A stretch of 64,000 nt of DNA, taken from the NCBI GenBank assembly GCA_001579985.1, contig LRSR01009797.1:1-64000 (forward strand). Direction: 5' to 3'. The notes under the pieces are model-generated. The model was given only the letters and a program-made list of their open reading frames with translations, searched no databases and was not told the origin of the DNA. This DNA is from Hypsibius dujardini. Its lineage: Eukaryota; Tardigrada; Eutardigrada; Parachela; Hypsibiidae. The position numbers and the translations under genes are program-made. Of this stretch, positions 35,345 through 46,215 are shown in pieces. Each line of letters starts with the position of its first letter. Within the stretch, counting starts at the first letter, position 1.

Positions 35345-36445
35345 AACCAGGAATCTGTTGCTGACCAAGGTTTTGACAGGGACTAGCAAAACGTATTGGA
35401 TACCTTGCCCCGGCTGTCCAAACCACGAAACAATAGGCCCGAACTGGACCTCAAAAGGGGACGAACACTTTATAGACATGATAATTGAAGGGGTCCTTAT
35501 CTACATCATGTTTTGGAGTGGCCAAGTTGGACGGTGGAATAGCTCGTTGACTGTAAGGTGTCCCAGCTACGGCCAAGTAATGAGACTCTTTATTCCCAAA
35601 CCAATCAACCTTCAGTCTTATTGCAAGTTTTTGCGTGTCTAAAATAGGCTTTCCGGACTTGTCTAGTTGGAAGCCATCTTTGGGCGGTTAGTTGTAGCTC
35701 TTGCTACAGCTGCTTGCAGGTTACTTGCAAACTTTCGATTTGGTGTGGTTTGACAAATAAGACTACACGTTGTTTGATTGGGGGAAATTTCAAACTGGCT
35801 TATCGATCAATCAACTCAATGTGCGCATTATGAATTTCGTTGCCCAAAAATCTTGATTTCTTATCGTTTTCTTCGATTGATTCATGTCTGGAGATTCATC
35901 AAATTCGAGCTGGCCAAAGACACCTCCATCAAAACCGTGCAGGATATTGCACGTGCTGCCCCGGAATTGTTAAACAAGCTGGTTACTCGGGAGTACTGCG
36001 AGGCTTTGTGGGAGAGTATTCCGAACCGCATCGCTGCAGTCATTGCGAACAAGACGGCGCAAATCAAGTACTAACTTTGCAAACTTTGTAACATGTGTAG
36101 TCTTGCGGCTCACGATACGTCACAGCAAAAGCTTGCAAGTAACCTGCAAGTAGCTGTAATCGTGTTGTACCATTTCTTCAGGAACTCTCTGGCAGACAGG
36201 CATCCGAATCGGTTGTACCCTGCACCAAGGGTGATCTGAGTGGGTATCTCGACTGGCCCGAGGCGAGAATCACCGCACAAGAATTTGGGATCGGTCGGCT
36301 TGGTACCAGCGCAATGATTCGGCTCGGTCGGCTTGGCGCTTCTGTTAGCAGGTTCAGACTTAAGCTGGGGTTGGACTAGTCCTCCACAAACAAAAAAGAT
36401 GGAAGAAATAACCGCAACAATTAAGACAAACGACCAGCTCCTCAA
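35345..36445 (-). pseudogene. TNT-domain gene relic, copy C, with Tc1-type insertion
   Basis: Fossil of the secreted TNT-domain family. The outer part (about 36160-36445) encodes a signal peptide (SFVLIVAVISSIFFVCGG) and the N-terminal cysteine domain (HCAGT, FLCGDSRLGP). The TNT core occupies about 35345-35700 (GTPYSQRAIPPSNLAT, QPGQGIQY). A 450-base deleted Tc1-type element (35707-36156) sits between the two parts. It is broken by a few interruptions besides the insertion and is probably older than that insertion or of similar age. Confidence 0.75.
35707..36156 (+). mobile_element. Internally deleted Tc1-type transposon
   Basis: Ends CAGCTGCTTGCAGGTTACTT and, reverse-complemented, CAGCTACTTGCAGGTTACTT, flanked by TA (35705-35706 and 36157-36158). 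Inside, a plus-strand frame ending at 36074 keeps a typical Tc1 transposase C terminus (ESIPNRIAAVIANKTAQIKY; the family shows SMPRRI-AVI-AKG--TKY). The DNA-binding and catalytic parts are gone, so it is non-autonomous. Confidence 0.85.
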
Positions 36446-37275
36446 ATAACCATTCTAGCTCGAAAATATATGACAAAAAATTGCCCTTACATCATCCACC
36501 GTAACGAAGTAGATTAATATATTAATCGAAGTTAATCAGTTTAAGTTGGTTAGGATGACTGGTCTGCAGAATGGAATGAGAGACATTTAAAGGCATTTAA
36601 TATTTATATACATTATAGCAAATTTGCAGGATTATTCTATTGGTCGGAACTGCGCACTAGATACCGGATGCTTCATTATGAGAGGGATTACTGGTGAAGC
36701 AACTTCAAGAACCAATGTCAACAGAATTCAGCTTTTCCTCTTCGTCAGCACTCATTCCAACGCGGGATATAGAAGTTCTCGCAAGAGGAGGGAATTATTA
36801 AGGCCCGGAGACACGCTTGAACTAGCACCGACTGCAACAAGCCATATCAACCTCAAGAGGAACCTTTCTGCGCAGTTGAGTGAGTGATGCAGCGAGTTTT
36901 GAAAAACGGTCAGCGAGGGCTTTCGTCTTAGTCAGCAGCTAGTCGCTTTACGAAATGCAGCAGTTTCGCTTGGAACGCCTAAGATGACAGCTTGACCTTA
37001 AGCGACCAACCGGCGGCACTTGAGAAGCATGATAACAAGAGCAACAATTGCTTTCAATTTTATTTGGAATCCAAATATACAGAATAAAAGCTGTACTTGA
37101 CCTAATCAAAACCATCCCACAAGTCATTTTCTTGTTCATCTTGCCCTTATTAACCTTTTGTCGGGATAATTTAAATATTTGTATAAAACATTCTCCAACG
37201 CATTTGTGAAAGCGTACAGACCAAAATGTTACCAATTTTTGGCAATCGATATCTCCTGCGACTGTTTGTTGGCCT
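36446..37275. other. Spacer
   Basis: About 830 bases, no recognised exon. A plus-strand frame at 36624-36887 has no family resemblance. Confidence 0.4.
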
Positions 37276-38406
37276 TTAATTGAATCGAAAAAGCAGTAAA
37301 AACTCGACACGAAGATCGCGCATGGTCAGAAGATAGACAAAGGGTTCGACCAGTTGCGTCACGGCTAGGAAGTGCTCGGCCAAATGAAAAGCGTCCCAAG
37401 TGCAAGACGGCGGCAGCCGACGGTTGATTGCCGCCACTGAGAACATGACCGTCGGAACCATGATGAAAAAAACCGCAATCAACTTCAAAAAGAGCAGCCC
37501 CATTGCCAACCGATTGTTTGATCGTTCCGTCTGAGCTAGGCTTTTCCTCCTTGCCGCCTCTCGTCGCAATTCCGCTCCCCTAACCGACATGACTGATCCG
37601 TCCGTCGATATAGTGGAACCCAAGTCCAACCGGACGGTCATTGGGCCGGACTTCCCGGTCAACGCTGTTGTCAAGGTAGCAGTCGTCATTACAGATCTGG
37701 AAACGGTCGCAGCCGCAGTTAAACATTCGACTCTGCCATGTCTCAACCGAGATCTCCTGACTCTCCGTTTCCATAGCATGATTAGTAAGAAGGGATAGCT
37801 GACGAAAGTCAACGATTCCGGTATATAGCAAACCGCAGTAAACACGACGTTGCGGAAGGTAGGATAAGCCGTGCCGTCGCAACCCTGACGGAGAGCCATT
37901 GGTGTGATATAGTTGAGGACGTTCAACGGGAGGTACCAGGCATGAAGCCAAACAGCAACGATAAGGGTGGCACAAAGAGACAGCTTGATGCTCTTGTGAG
38001 AATGATACCAAATAGGAGCCAGAAACGCCACCCATCGGTCGCCACAGACGACCAGATCTTGCATCATCGTCATGATCGGCAGGACCCAAATCATGTACTG
38101 GAATACCGCGCATGGAAAGGGCGAGTTGAGCCACTCGCTGGTAGCGATGGGTCGGGCGATAGCTAAAGGCCAGTAAGCTAGACCATTCAGCAGATTTATT
38201 ACACAAAGAGTCATGATATGGACCGTGAAGTGAGTGATTAAGCTGGGTCGTCGTAGAAAGGTCACGAAGATGGCGAGGAAGATGCAGTCACCGATCAGAC
38301 TGAGCGGCGTAGTGATGCCGGTTATGATTTTGTAGGCCGTCACTGAAAAACAGGATAACGGATTTTGCACTGCGATTCGTGTTGTATTGGAGATTGAGCT
38401 ATTCAT
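37276..38406 (-). CDS. Rhodopsin-like orphan GPCR, single exon
   Basis: Uninterrupted frame ending TAA at 37276. I choose ATG 38406 (MNSSISNTTR, glycosylated N terminus); an in-frame ATG at 38496 would add 30 residues. Landmarks: TM1 IITGITTPLSLIGDCIFLAI, TM2 HFTVHIMTLCVINLLNGLAY, TM3 CAVFQYMIWVLPIMTMMQDL ending in GDRWVAF (DRY variant), TM4 LSLCATLIVAVWLHAWYLPL, extracellular cysteine RQGCDG, TM5 CYIPESLTFVSYPFLLIML, a basic start of loop 3 (WKRRVRRSRLRHGR) followed by a Ser/Thr-rich loop of roughly 90 residues, TM6 GLLFLKLIAVFFIMVPTVM and TM7 VTQLVEPFVYLLT (EPFVY in place of NPxxY). About 376 residues, apparently intact. The pseudogene at 27977-29024 is its nearest relative in the window. 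Confidence 0.88.
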   Translation of the reverse strand: MNSSISNTTRIAVQNPLSCFSVTAYKIITGITTPLSLIGDCIFLAIFVTFLRRPSLITHFTVHIMTLCVINLLNGLAYWPLAIARPIATSEWLNSPFPCAVFQYMIWVLPIMTMMQDLVVCGDRWVAFLAPIWYHSHKSIKLSLCATLIVAVWLHAWYLPLNVLNYITPMALRQGCDGTAYPTFRNVVFTAVCYIPESLTFVSYPFLLIMLWKRRVRRSRLRHGRVECLTAAATVSRSVMTTATLTTALTGKSGPMTVRLDLGSTISTDGSVMSVRGAELRREAARRKSLAQTERSNNRLAMGLLFLKLIAVFFIMVPTVMFSVAAINRRLPPSCTWDAFHLAEHFLAVTQLVEPFVYLLTMRDLRVEFLLLFRFN

Positions 38407-38681
38407 GCTGCAGACCGTCTGGGAAATGTGAAATATAGGTATGAGGAGGACACAGATTCTGGAGTGTGAAGAATGATGTGGTTTATGAATTCTCAAACCG
38501 GGGAAAATGCAAACGTAGGTTAAACATTAAGTCCCGCTTATATCTGATTAATAATTTAGGCATTTAACGTGTTCAACCAAGCACTTCCGAGACGGCACAA
38601 AATTGTGCGTGATTGTTTAGAAGGCACAGCGCACGCGATTCGTCGAATTATATTTTCAGTGCGGAGATGTCTTCTTTGGAC

Positions 38682-38891
38682 CAGTGGCGGAATGAGGTCG
38701 GTCCGAAGGGAATGGTAAACCTGTTGTAGGGGGTGCAAAAAAAATTTGCCACTCTAGGGGCTCAAGGGAAGCTTTAACATTCCATAATAAAATAAAAATT
38801 CCTTCCCCCTCTGGGAGCGAGGGAAAGGGCAAAGTCATTTTGATCGCGGAGGCGCAACGGCCCGCTCAGCCCATCGATTAATCTGCCACTG
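38682..38891. mobile_element. hAT-type MITE
   Basis: Begins CAGTGGCGGAAT and ends ATCTGCCACTG, a classic CAGTGGCGGA-type hAT terminus. Flanking octamers CTTTGGAC (38674-38681) and CCTTGCAC (38892-38899) agree at six of eight positions and would be an aged 8-bp target duplication. Length 210 bases, no coding capacity. Confidence 0.65.
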
Positions 38892-39374
38892 CCTTGCACG
38901 TCCTAAACTGCTGAGTGTAATCTTTAAAGAAGTAATGTTTCCGGATTGCATTTGATGCCAGACATGCAAATCGTTCTCCTATGCAAGGCTTTCTTGCAAG
39001 ACAAAAGACGACCAGGACTAATTATTGATGAATCTTTACTATACGAAGAAAACAATTTCACTTTAGTGAAAACTAATCCCACAGGATAATCGGCGTACGC
39101 CTGAAGTGAGGCTTTCTACACTAATTAGATTAGACAACCAATTCGATGAAAATCCTCGAAATGCGGCTTCTGTTACTGATTCAACCGAGATAATTCACGA
39201 AAACTAGAAAACAAGACGATTACACTGCGAAAGAAAGCTGTCTTGCATACAGTATTACAGTATATGGTCACACAAACTCTGGCTGATTGCTTTTCACGCA
39301 CTCTTCCTCTCATCCAAATAGCAGAAATTATGGTACAAAAATTCGAAGATTGGGCTCCCGTGCTCTGCATAAAA

Positions 39375-39445
39375 CTTGCCTGAACCCGTTTATGTAAAAT
39401 CAATGAAAACATCTAGGCCGTTTTAATAGTCGTTAATAGTTGCAA
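39375..39445. repeat. Copy of the 35270-35342 segment
   Basis: Both places read close to TAAAATCAATGAAAA-ATCTA-GCCGTTTTAATA in direct orientation. Flanks differ, so this is an interspersed or locally duplicated repeat of unknown type. Confidence 0.7.
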
Positions 39446-40820
39446 TTGTAAAGTCAAGTCAGATACCGGTATGATGTCACAGTGCTGTCAGATACCGCTT
39501 GAAAGCTAGGGGTGCTTGAACTCGGCTGCAAGTTGCTGGAAAGGTCCACATATTGGGGTTGCCCATAATAGTATGTGAAAATCATCAAACTGTTTTAGGC
39601 ATATTGGCAGCATGCAGTTTGCATAGGAAGTCTTGCAGCGTTTTCAAGTCTTCCCAACAAACCATTCTCAAATTCGCCGATTCAATACGCAAATTCTGAT
39701 AAGAGCCCATCTGGTTCGCGCACCCAAGCATTCCCACCTTCACATATTTGAAATGACATGCCAGTTATATGAAATATGCGGGCAAATATTGTTGTCCGTA
39801 TGGTGGTCGTTCGTTAAACCCTTCCGTGGAGTAGGCCCCTTTGTATGGGTTGGTAGAACGCATGTCGCATTCCATCTCGTTATTTCTGTTATATCGTTTC
39901 CAATCGATCAAGTAGCACAGATTACTTGGAGCAATTATAATCACTTGTGAAAAAGAGTAGCTCTACGATGTATTGCCGAAAATGACGTTTAATATTTCAA
40001 AGGATGAAACGTTCCGTACTTGGTGTAGCAATACATGTGATAGACCATATACAAGTGTCTCAAACCATACACACCGTTGGCTCCGACTCCTCGCACGGTA
40101 CGCAAACATAAAGCACACTCAAAATGATAAAATACAAATGATACAAAACGACATTTTAAGATAGTGTGAATAGCTTGGGTGCTGTCCCTTTGATATGTTG
40201 CGCTATAATATAGGATTATGAATGCGATAGTTTTACGTTGGTCTAGTACTTTAGCCGTAACAGGGCGATCACTCGAAGCTGACCGTAGTCGGGCATCCGT
40301 GCACCAGACCTCCTTGACATGGTCGGTGTTCCACTGCGCATTCGAATAGAACTACTGCAAGTTTCGTCGTGTCAGCTTGATTGCTGACTGTCGGTCACCG
40401 GTGAGCCTCCTTAAGCTTGAGGATTTGACTGCAGCATATTAGATCATATGTCTGAATTTAGGAAAATGGCTGTTAAATGAATGGGAATGACGTGATTGAT
40501 TGGAAAAAACTATAAACGTGAATGAGAACTTAATTAGATCTTAATTAGACAAATTAAAAATGTGACCTTTTGTGACCTTTACAGGTCGTCCGACTTGCGA
40601 TTTTTGGGCTTTAACTGATGCCGACCAGGCCAATCCAAACCGAACCGACTGAAACCGACTTCTTTAAATGGGATGGTCACCATCGTACCACTTGCCGTAT
40701 ATCAAGGCAGGATTGCAAACAACACTTCATTAATAAAGACATTCCAGTTCTCGATCATGTTCTTGTAAATAGGAAACTGCTTAATAGCGACCAGCACAGT
40801 AATGAAAAGACAAGTGATGC

Positions 40821-41147
40821 TGACGAGTGATGGAGGGTGACGTCTTACGCTTGGTCGGGAAGAATGGGGACCCAGCTCAACTTCCGGCAGTTTTCCCCAG
40901 GCTTGATGACGAATTGCATGATGTCAATTATATCATTGATGAAGGAGCGCTGATTCCAGGTGGTGATGCAGTGGAACTATTTCTGGACTCACTGCTTGAT
41001 GGAGTAGATGAAGAACTGCCTCGTCAGCAATTGGAGGAGTTCTTCATCTTGTGGGACTCCTGTGAAAAGTCCCCAGGAGACCATTTTGTAAAAGAAAAAA
41101 CAGTCAAACTGAAAAAGTTTCTGTTTGCAATATGTCTTAATATATGA
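40821..41147 (+). CDS. Unassigned acidic open frame
   Basis: Frame of about 100 residues, acidic, with DDELHDVNYIIDEGAL and LLDGVDEELPRQQLEEF. No family recognised, no signal peptide, and splice context unclear. It might be part of a transposon-encoded protein next to the retroelement relic, or a stray exon. Low confidence that it is a gene. Confidence 0.2.
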
Positions 41148-41939
41148 GTATGTTTTTAAGGGGCGAGGCTTCTTGAAGCGACTTCGGACCGATAAGATTG
41201 GAAAGAAAAAGACAGACCGGAAAGACTATGGGTTGTCCGTTATATTTCAACTTTTCCGCCAATAGGGATTTCAGACCAATTATAATGAAACTAGGGAGAA
41301 AGTGGGTTGCGTAAATTTTCCCAAATTTTGAGCCAACAGAAACTTTGAATCAATCAGATAACTTCGAAAGAGAAAAGACAGAAAAGAGGGTTACGCTAGG
41401 AAAGAAACTTATGAACCAATCAGATTTTGATTCGAAAGAGATTCAGAAAGAACAAGGCAATTGGAACATAGGTTCAGACTTTGGACAAACGGTATGATTC
41501 CGTCGGGGTATATAAGTTGGGATTCAGCGAGAGCTTAGTGTCAGTTTCTTGTTCAGCAACGGCAATTTTTTTCAGGATCTAGAAGAATGAGTTATCTATT
41601 CCCATGTTTCCGCTTACATCGTGTCCAGATAATAGATATGACGTCATTTATGTTTTGAGGTACGCTCCTTTTCAAAAACCGGAAACCGGAGATAAGCCAT
41701 TATCATGACAATTGACTTTAATGGCTGTGCAAACTTAAGCGAGATACTGAGGTTTCTTTGACGAATTAATCTCAGAGTTCCACGAACGCATTTGCCAAGT
41801 TTCATATCAAAAAGGGTAAATCTACCGGCGTAATCTCCCGATCACGTGAGTATTGCATCGTCAATCAGGCCATTTCTTCTCAAACCCAATTTGATATTGG
41901 TGCACGAATGTCTAACTAGACATAAAACATGCTTTTCGC

Positions 41940-42955
41940 AATGTTCCTGTTCGACGGGAAGATTGGCATCTTTTGGCGTTCTGCTTTGAGAACAAATATT
42001 TCTTCAATACTGTTCTTCCGTTTGGCTGTATATCATCTCCCTTTTTGTTTTGCATAATATCTCAAGCTGTTCTTTGGATATTTAGTCACACTACGCAACA
42101 TTACGGCACACTGGTCTATGTAGATGATTATCTCCTAGTGGGATCTCCAAATTCGGACGAGTTCGCACGCCTCCCGGATCATTTCCTTTCTCTCTGTCTC
42201 AATCTGGGTGTTCCTATTGTACATAAAAAAAATTAATACGGCACATGTTTTCCTTTCCTTGAAATCTCGACCAACACCATCACACAGACAGTAAGCCTTC
42301 CCAAGGGGAAATTGGCTAAAACCATGTCAAAGTCGACTGAGTGGAGTCGTCGTGCTACGTGCACACGTATTGAACTGCAGAGCCTTATTGGACTCCTTCA
42401 GTGGGCATCAAAGTGCGTGCCTGCTGATCGCCTCTTTACTAGACTTATAATCGAATACTCCCGGCACATTGAAAAAAAGTTTACGTGACTTGCGATTTTC
42501 ATCTCTACCTATAGTGGTGGCGAAAAGTTTTGTCTTTGTGAAACGGAGGCTTCTTTCCTCTGTACGAATTGAACCGACCCATGAGTCATCCACTTGTACA
42601 CTGATGCCTCGGCTGCGCATGGATGCGGTGCATACCTTAACGGTCAATGGTTTCAGCATCAATGGCCCGAGTGGTTGAAGAAGTTCAGTATTGAATTGCT
42701 CAAATTTCTCCCAATCTATTTCGCCAGTGTGACATGGGCGCCTCTCTTCTATCGTCAACACATTCTCTTTTGCTCCGATAACCTCGGCCTGGTTTAAGCT
42801 TGGGATAAACTCAGATCGTCTAGTAGAAGCGTCCTCCATCTAATTAGACGCGTCGCCTTTGTGGCCGCCCAACGCAACTTTACTCTTACCGTCAAACACA
42901 TTGCCGGAGTGAACAACGGTATCGCAGACGCATTATCTCGGTTTCATATGTGACG
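41940..42955 (+). mobile_element. DIRS-like retroelement relic
   Basis: Fossil with a reverse transcriptase palm (LPFGCISSPF, YVDDYLLVG, LCLNLGVPI), a connection region and an RNase H-type end (YTDASAAHGCGAYLN, HIAGVNNGIADALSRF). The order and the DALSRF ending are typical of DIRS/Ngaro tyrosine-recombinase retrotransposons. It is broken, with several interruptions. Neither terminal repeats nor a recombinase gene were recognised, so the edges given are only those of recognisable coding sequence. Confidence 0.7.
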
Positions 42956-43835
42956 ATTTCGCCTCTTTTCTGCTGCAACCAGCCCGCCTTAAAATTTTAT
43001 CCCAGTAAAAAAATTTAGTTGCTTTATTGAATGGTTTCAAAACAATTTCCACAATGTCGAATGGTATAAATATCTGAGCAGCAAACTGCCGCTGACTTTA
43101 GACTGCTCTTCTTTATCAAACGATCTGTCCGTTTGTCATTTAGAAAACTTGCGTTAACCAGTTGCCTGAGATGGAGTTAACAGGACGTGGTCAAACAAGG
43201 CGTAATTATAGCCAGAGAGTGCCATCTTCCATCACGGAGAGAGATGTCCCGGCACATTTTTCTCTCGCAGTGCCCAGTTTCCAGTTTTTACAGTGTTTAG
43301 CAGGACAAGGTCCTCAATACCCGAAATCGTCAGCGTGCTAGGCTTCACAAACAACCAGTGCCAGATTTGTGCCAGAGACCCACATAGTAATATCCGACTG
43401 ACTTATTTCTCCATTTTTCCAATTCCAGAACATTATTTCTCTTATCAGAGCGGAGCAACTGAAATCAATGCAAAGCCACCTTTTCACAGCAATAAAGCGC
43501 TATTTTATAGATTTTTGCATTTCTTCGCATAATCTGAATTACCTAATGAATACATTTTTGCGGTATGTTTTAAAACGCTAATTTTTTTAGCAAAATTTTT
43601 TTGACTGTTCACCGTTATTTAAAGTCAGGATAAAAGCTTCCGAGTTCAAAAAAGGAGTTCGCCGAAACTTCGTGATTGAATTAAAAGATGAAGCTTTACC
43701 GAGTAGCATTTCTACATTTTTACCGATCATTCCTGAGTCGGAGTTCAATTACAGTACAAGCTGCATTACTTTCGAAACGCCCCTCGTGAAAGCTGAATAT
43801 AAACCGGAAACTTAAGGTATTTATTTTAATACCTG
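42956..43835. other. Retroelement flank, unassigned
   Basis: No coding feature was recognised. It may include unresolved flank of the DIRS-like relic and the 3' side of the disrupted lectin gene. Confidence 0.35.
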
Positions 43836-43886
43836 AACCTGGAATAAGTTGCGAGACGACGAGATTTCTGTCTTCCTGAACCACTA

Positions 43887-45183
43887 CAGAGGCCGATTCA
43901 TTTGTTTGTGGTCGATTTTTATTAATTCCAAAATAAATACTAAAACTTCTTATGTCCACTCAAAATGTGTTCAATATGATGACCGCCCTTCTCGATCATC
44001 ATTTTGACGCGACCGGGCCAAGATTTGAGAGCTCTATGAATTTTGCGCTGGTCAAGCGTGGACCACACTGAAGACATAACACGTTTCAAGCCTATGACAG
44101 TAGTCGGAGCCTTGTTAAACAATTCCCATTTAAAAATCTCGTTCACACAAAAATCCATCGGAGCCAAATCAGGGCTGTTGCCCATCCAATCCTCTTTCGG
44201 AACGAACCGAATTGGAGCCAAACGAAGCCAATCTTGTGTGAGTTTCGATGCGTGGGAGGGGGCGGAGTCATGGTGAAAAACGGCTTTCTTCAAAAGCTTC
44301 CCAGGGAACAAACGAGGCACGTCATCCCGAAACATCGGCGTGAGTACTTTCTCGATGTAGTACTTGGAGTTTATTTTTGCACCTGGTTCGATGAAACGGA
44401 TCTTAGTCTTCCCGCGATTGCAGACTCCCGCAACGAACATCACGCCTTTAGGATGATATTCCTTCCAAAACTTTGTCCAACTTTCCTCCGTGCGTTCTCC
44501 CCGGAATTCCTAGTAAATCCTCCGCCGTCCTTTGCAGTTGGTGAGGTACACCCAGGCCTCATCAATTGTCAAGACATTTTCCCATTTTCGACCGCTGATC
44601 CAATTCAGGAAGCGTGGACCTGGTGCGAGGCGTTGTTGAATCATCGCATCCGACAGCCCGTGCACTCTGTACTTTTTTCGCACCTTCCCCTCCAATTCCT
44701 CGCTGATGACGCGCTGAATGGTGGCCTGCGATACTCCCAGCTCAAGAGCGATTTGAGATTGAGTCGGTGGGTTGGGTCCAGTCGTGGCCTTCTTGACTTT
44801 TTTGACGAGGGCTGCAGTCCTCACTTTTGCCTTGCCGGAGTTCGTCGCTTTTGATGGTGGTTTGGGTCGGCCGGCTTCTTCCGCTGCATTTTCCCTAGTG
44901 ACTTTGTTGACTCCCGATTTCGAAACAGCGATATTCCGAAGGGATAGTGCATTCACAATTACGGTAGCCGAATATTTAAGGGTGTGCAAGGTCGAAATGG
45001 AGTGACGCACTTCCAAAGATAATTTACGAGGCATTTTTAACACGCACTACAATCACTAAACTTTTGAAGCAAGGCAAACTGGTCTGATCAGCTGTTCGAT
45101 CACTGAGATGGATTGTGCAATGTGAGGCGCGCGCACGCAGAATTAAAAACGAGGCCGGCCACAAACACATGAATCGGCCTCTG
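43887..45183 (-). mobile_element. Nearly complete DD37D mariner transposon
   Basis: 1297-base element with inverted ends CAGAGGCCGATTCAT (left) and, reverse-complemented, CAGAGGCCGATTCAT (right), flanked by TA duplications (43885-43886 and 45184-45185). It carries one transposase gene on the minus strand. The near-identical termini, clean TA duplication and long frame indicate a young insertion. It lies inside the B-lectin gene. Confidence 0.92.
43940..45034 (-). pseudogene. Mariner transposase (DD37D type), one in-frame stop
   Basis: Minus-strand frame from ATG 45034 (MPRKLSLEVRHS) to the stop at 43940, about 364 codons, interrupted once by TAG at 44510-44512. The N-terminal half has helix-turn-helix features (KSGVNKVTRE; SQIALELGVSQATIQRVISE). 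The catalytic triad is visible: D in LTIDEAWVYL, D in FHHDSAPSHAS and D in NSPDLAPMDF, with 37 residues between the second and third, placing it in the DD37D (maT-like) branch of mariner elements. Apart from the TAG the whole frame reads through, so inactivation is very recent, or the stop is a sequence error. Without read-through the product lacks the second and third catalytic residues. Confidence 0.9.
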
Positions 45184-45904
45184 TAACTTGGAAGATTTAA
45201 TTTTGGACCAGAGAATCTGCCCCTTGTCAAGGTTGCCTTCCGACGGGATAGTGTCTGATTCAGCGATTGGCCGATCGGTAGCTTGTGCTGCATGGGTGCA
45301 AACATCATTGGTGTTGGTGTTTGTGTTCGCAATGCAGCCATTAGGACAGTAAAGGATCTTGATGGGATTATCACCCTGCCGACAAAAGAAGAGCGAGTTG
45401 AATTCATTCCCGCTGACTTGACATACCGGAGCGAGATTTGAACCACACGTATTCAAATCGGAAGTACAGCATCCTGCAAATGCTGAGGGCAGGATCCGAA
45501 GCATCAGAATCAACAGAATGACTGATAGGTGGGACGCTTGCATTATAAAAATATAAACTGATAAACGTGAGCCACAGGAAATCACTCTTAAAAGTTAACT
45601 TGCACGGAAAGTGGTAATGTTTGTCAGCTTAGTGCAACGGTCTTGCGATTTGGCGACTATTAAGTCCGGAACGGTGTTCTCTAAGCAGAAAGTTCGCATA
45701 GGCTTGTATTATTATTCCTCACAATCAAGGAGAAGTACCTGAACCAGTTTATCTACTGGAAAACCTACCCGTGAGAGCAGAAGACGACATCGTTTCGATA
45801 TACCATATTGGTGCTAATTTATTTTTAAGCGCCTTTTCTTATGTTCGGTAATTTGACCAATCAGTCGTCCGATGCTATACGAGACCGGTTTGTTTTGAAC
45901 ACTG

Positions 45905-46215
45905 ACTAATTAGTGATATGGGTCTATGGACATTATCAAGGGAAGGATCACAAATAATAGCTTAATTGGACAGACGTGGTATACTCTGCAGAGATGTGGT
46001 AATATTGGTTCGTAATCCCGATCGACTGGACTTCGGTATCACCCATCGGCGCCCCTTTAAAGTGTTTAAACAGCTTGCAGTCAGTGCGTTTAAAGTTCCG
46101 TCGATCTGGATTGTGAAACGAAATCACCGGTTCACTGCAGGCCATCCCACCCCGGTCCAAGTAAGTCATTATTCATGACCGTTCCCTTGATATTGGTCAC
46201 AGACCCAAATTACGT
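45905..46215. mobile_element. Old foldback element, about 310 bases
   Basis: Imperfect palindrome centred near 46065. Outer segments pair (GGGTCTATGGACATTATCAAGGG with CCCTTGATATTGGTCACAGACCC), and inner segments pair around CTTTAAAGTGTTTAAACAGC. Identity between arms is roughly two thirds, so it is considerably older than the palindromes at 34 and 59 kb. The plus- and minus-strand open frames here are mirror images and not genes. Confidence 0.7.

Larger units (their letters stand above)
38892..41590. other. Intergenic
   Basis: No recognised gene. Contains the repeat copy at 39375-39445 and the unassigned frame at 40821-41147. The stretch 41160-41590 is repetitive in feel (variants of GATTCGAAAGAGA) but unclassified. 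Confidence 0.4.
43836..45543 (-). pseudogene. B-lectin (comitin-like) secreted gene split by a mariner
   Basis: ATG 45543 starts a signal peptide (HLSVILLILMLRILPSAFA), then a cysteine module (GCCTSDLNTCGSNLAPVC, FFCRQGDNPI, YCPNGC, NDVC) shared with the genes at 62 and 56.7 kb, then a B-lectin domain start (GQILWSKIKSSKL). The mariner at 43887-45183 interrupts the domain at a TA. On the far side VVQEDRNLVVSQLIPGSG continues in the same frame once the element and one TA are discounted, a typical mannose-binding-lectin QxDxNxVxx core. After about 43840 a donor-like GTATTA appears and the rest of the domain is not found. The gene was probably functional before the insertion; as it stands it encodes only the N-terminal part. 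Confidence 0.8.

Noticed and set aside
44234-44854. 206-residue plus-strand frame
   Set aside because: Antisense shadow of the mariner transposase.
45948-46178. Mirror-image open frames on both strands
   Set aside because: They are produced by the palindromic foldback element at 45905-46215.
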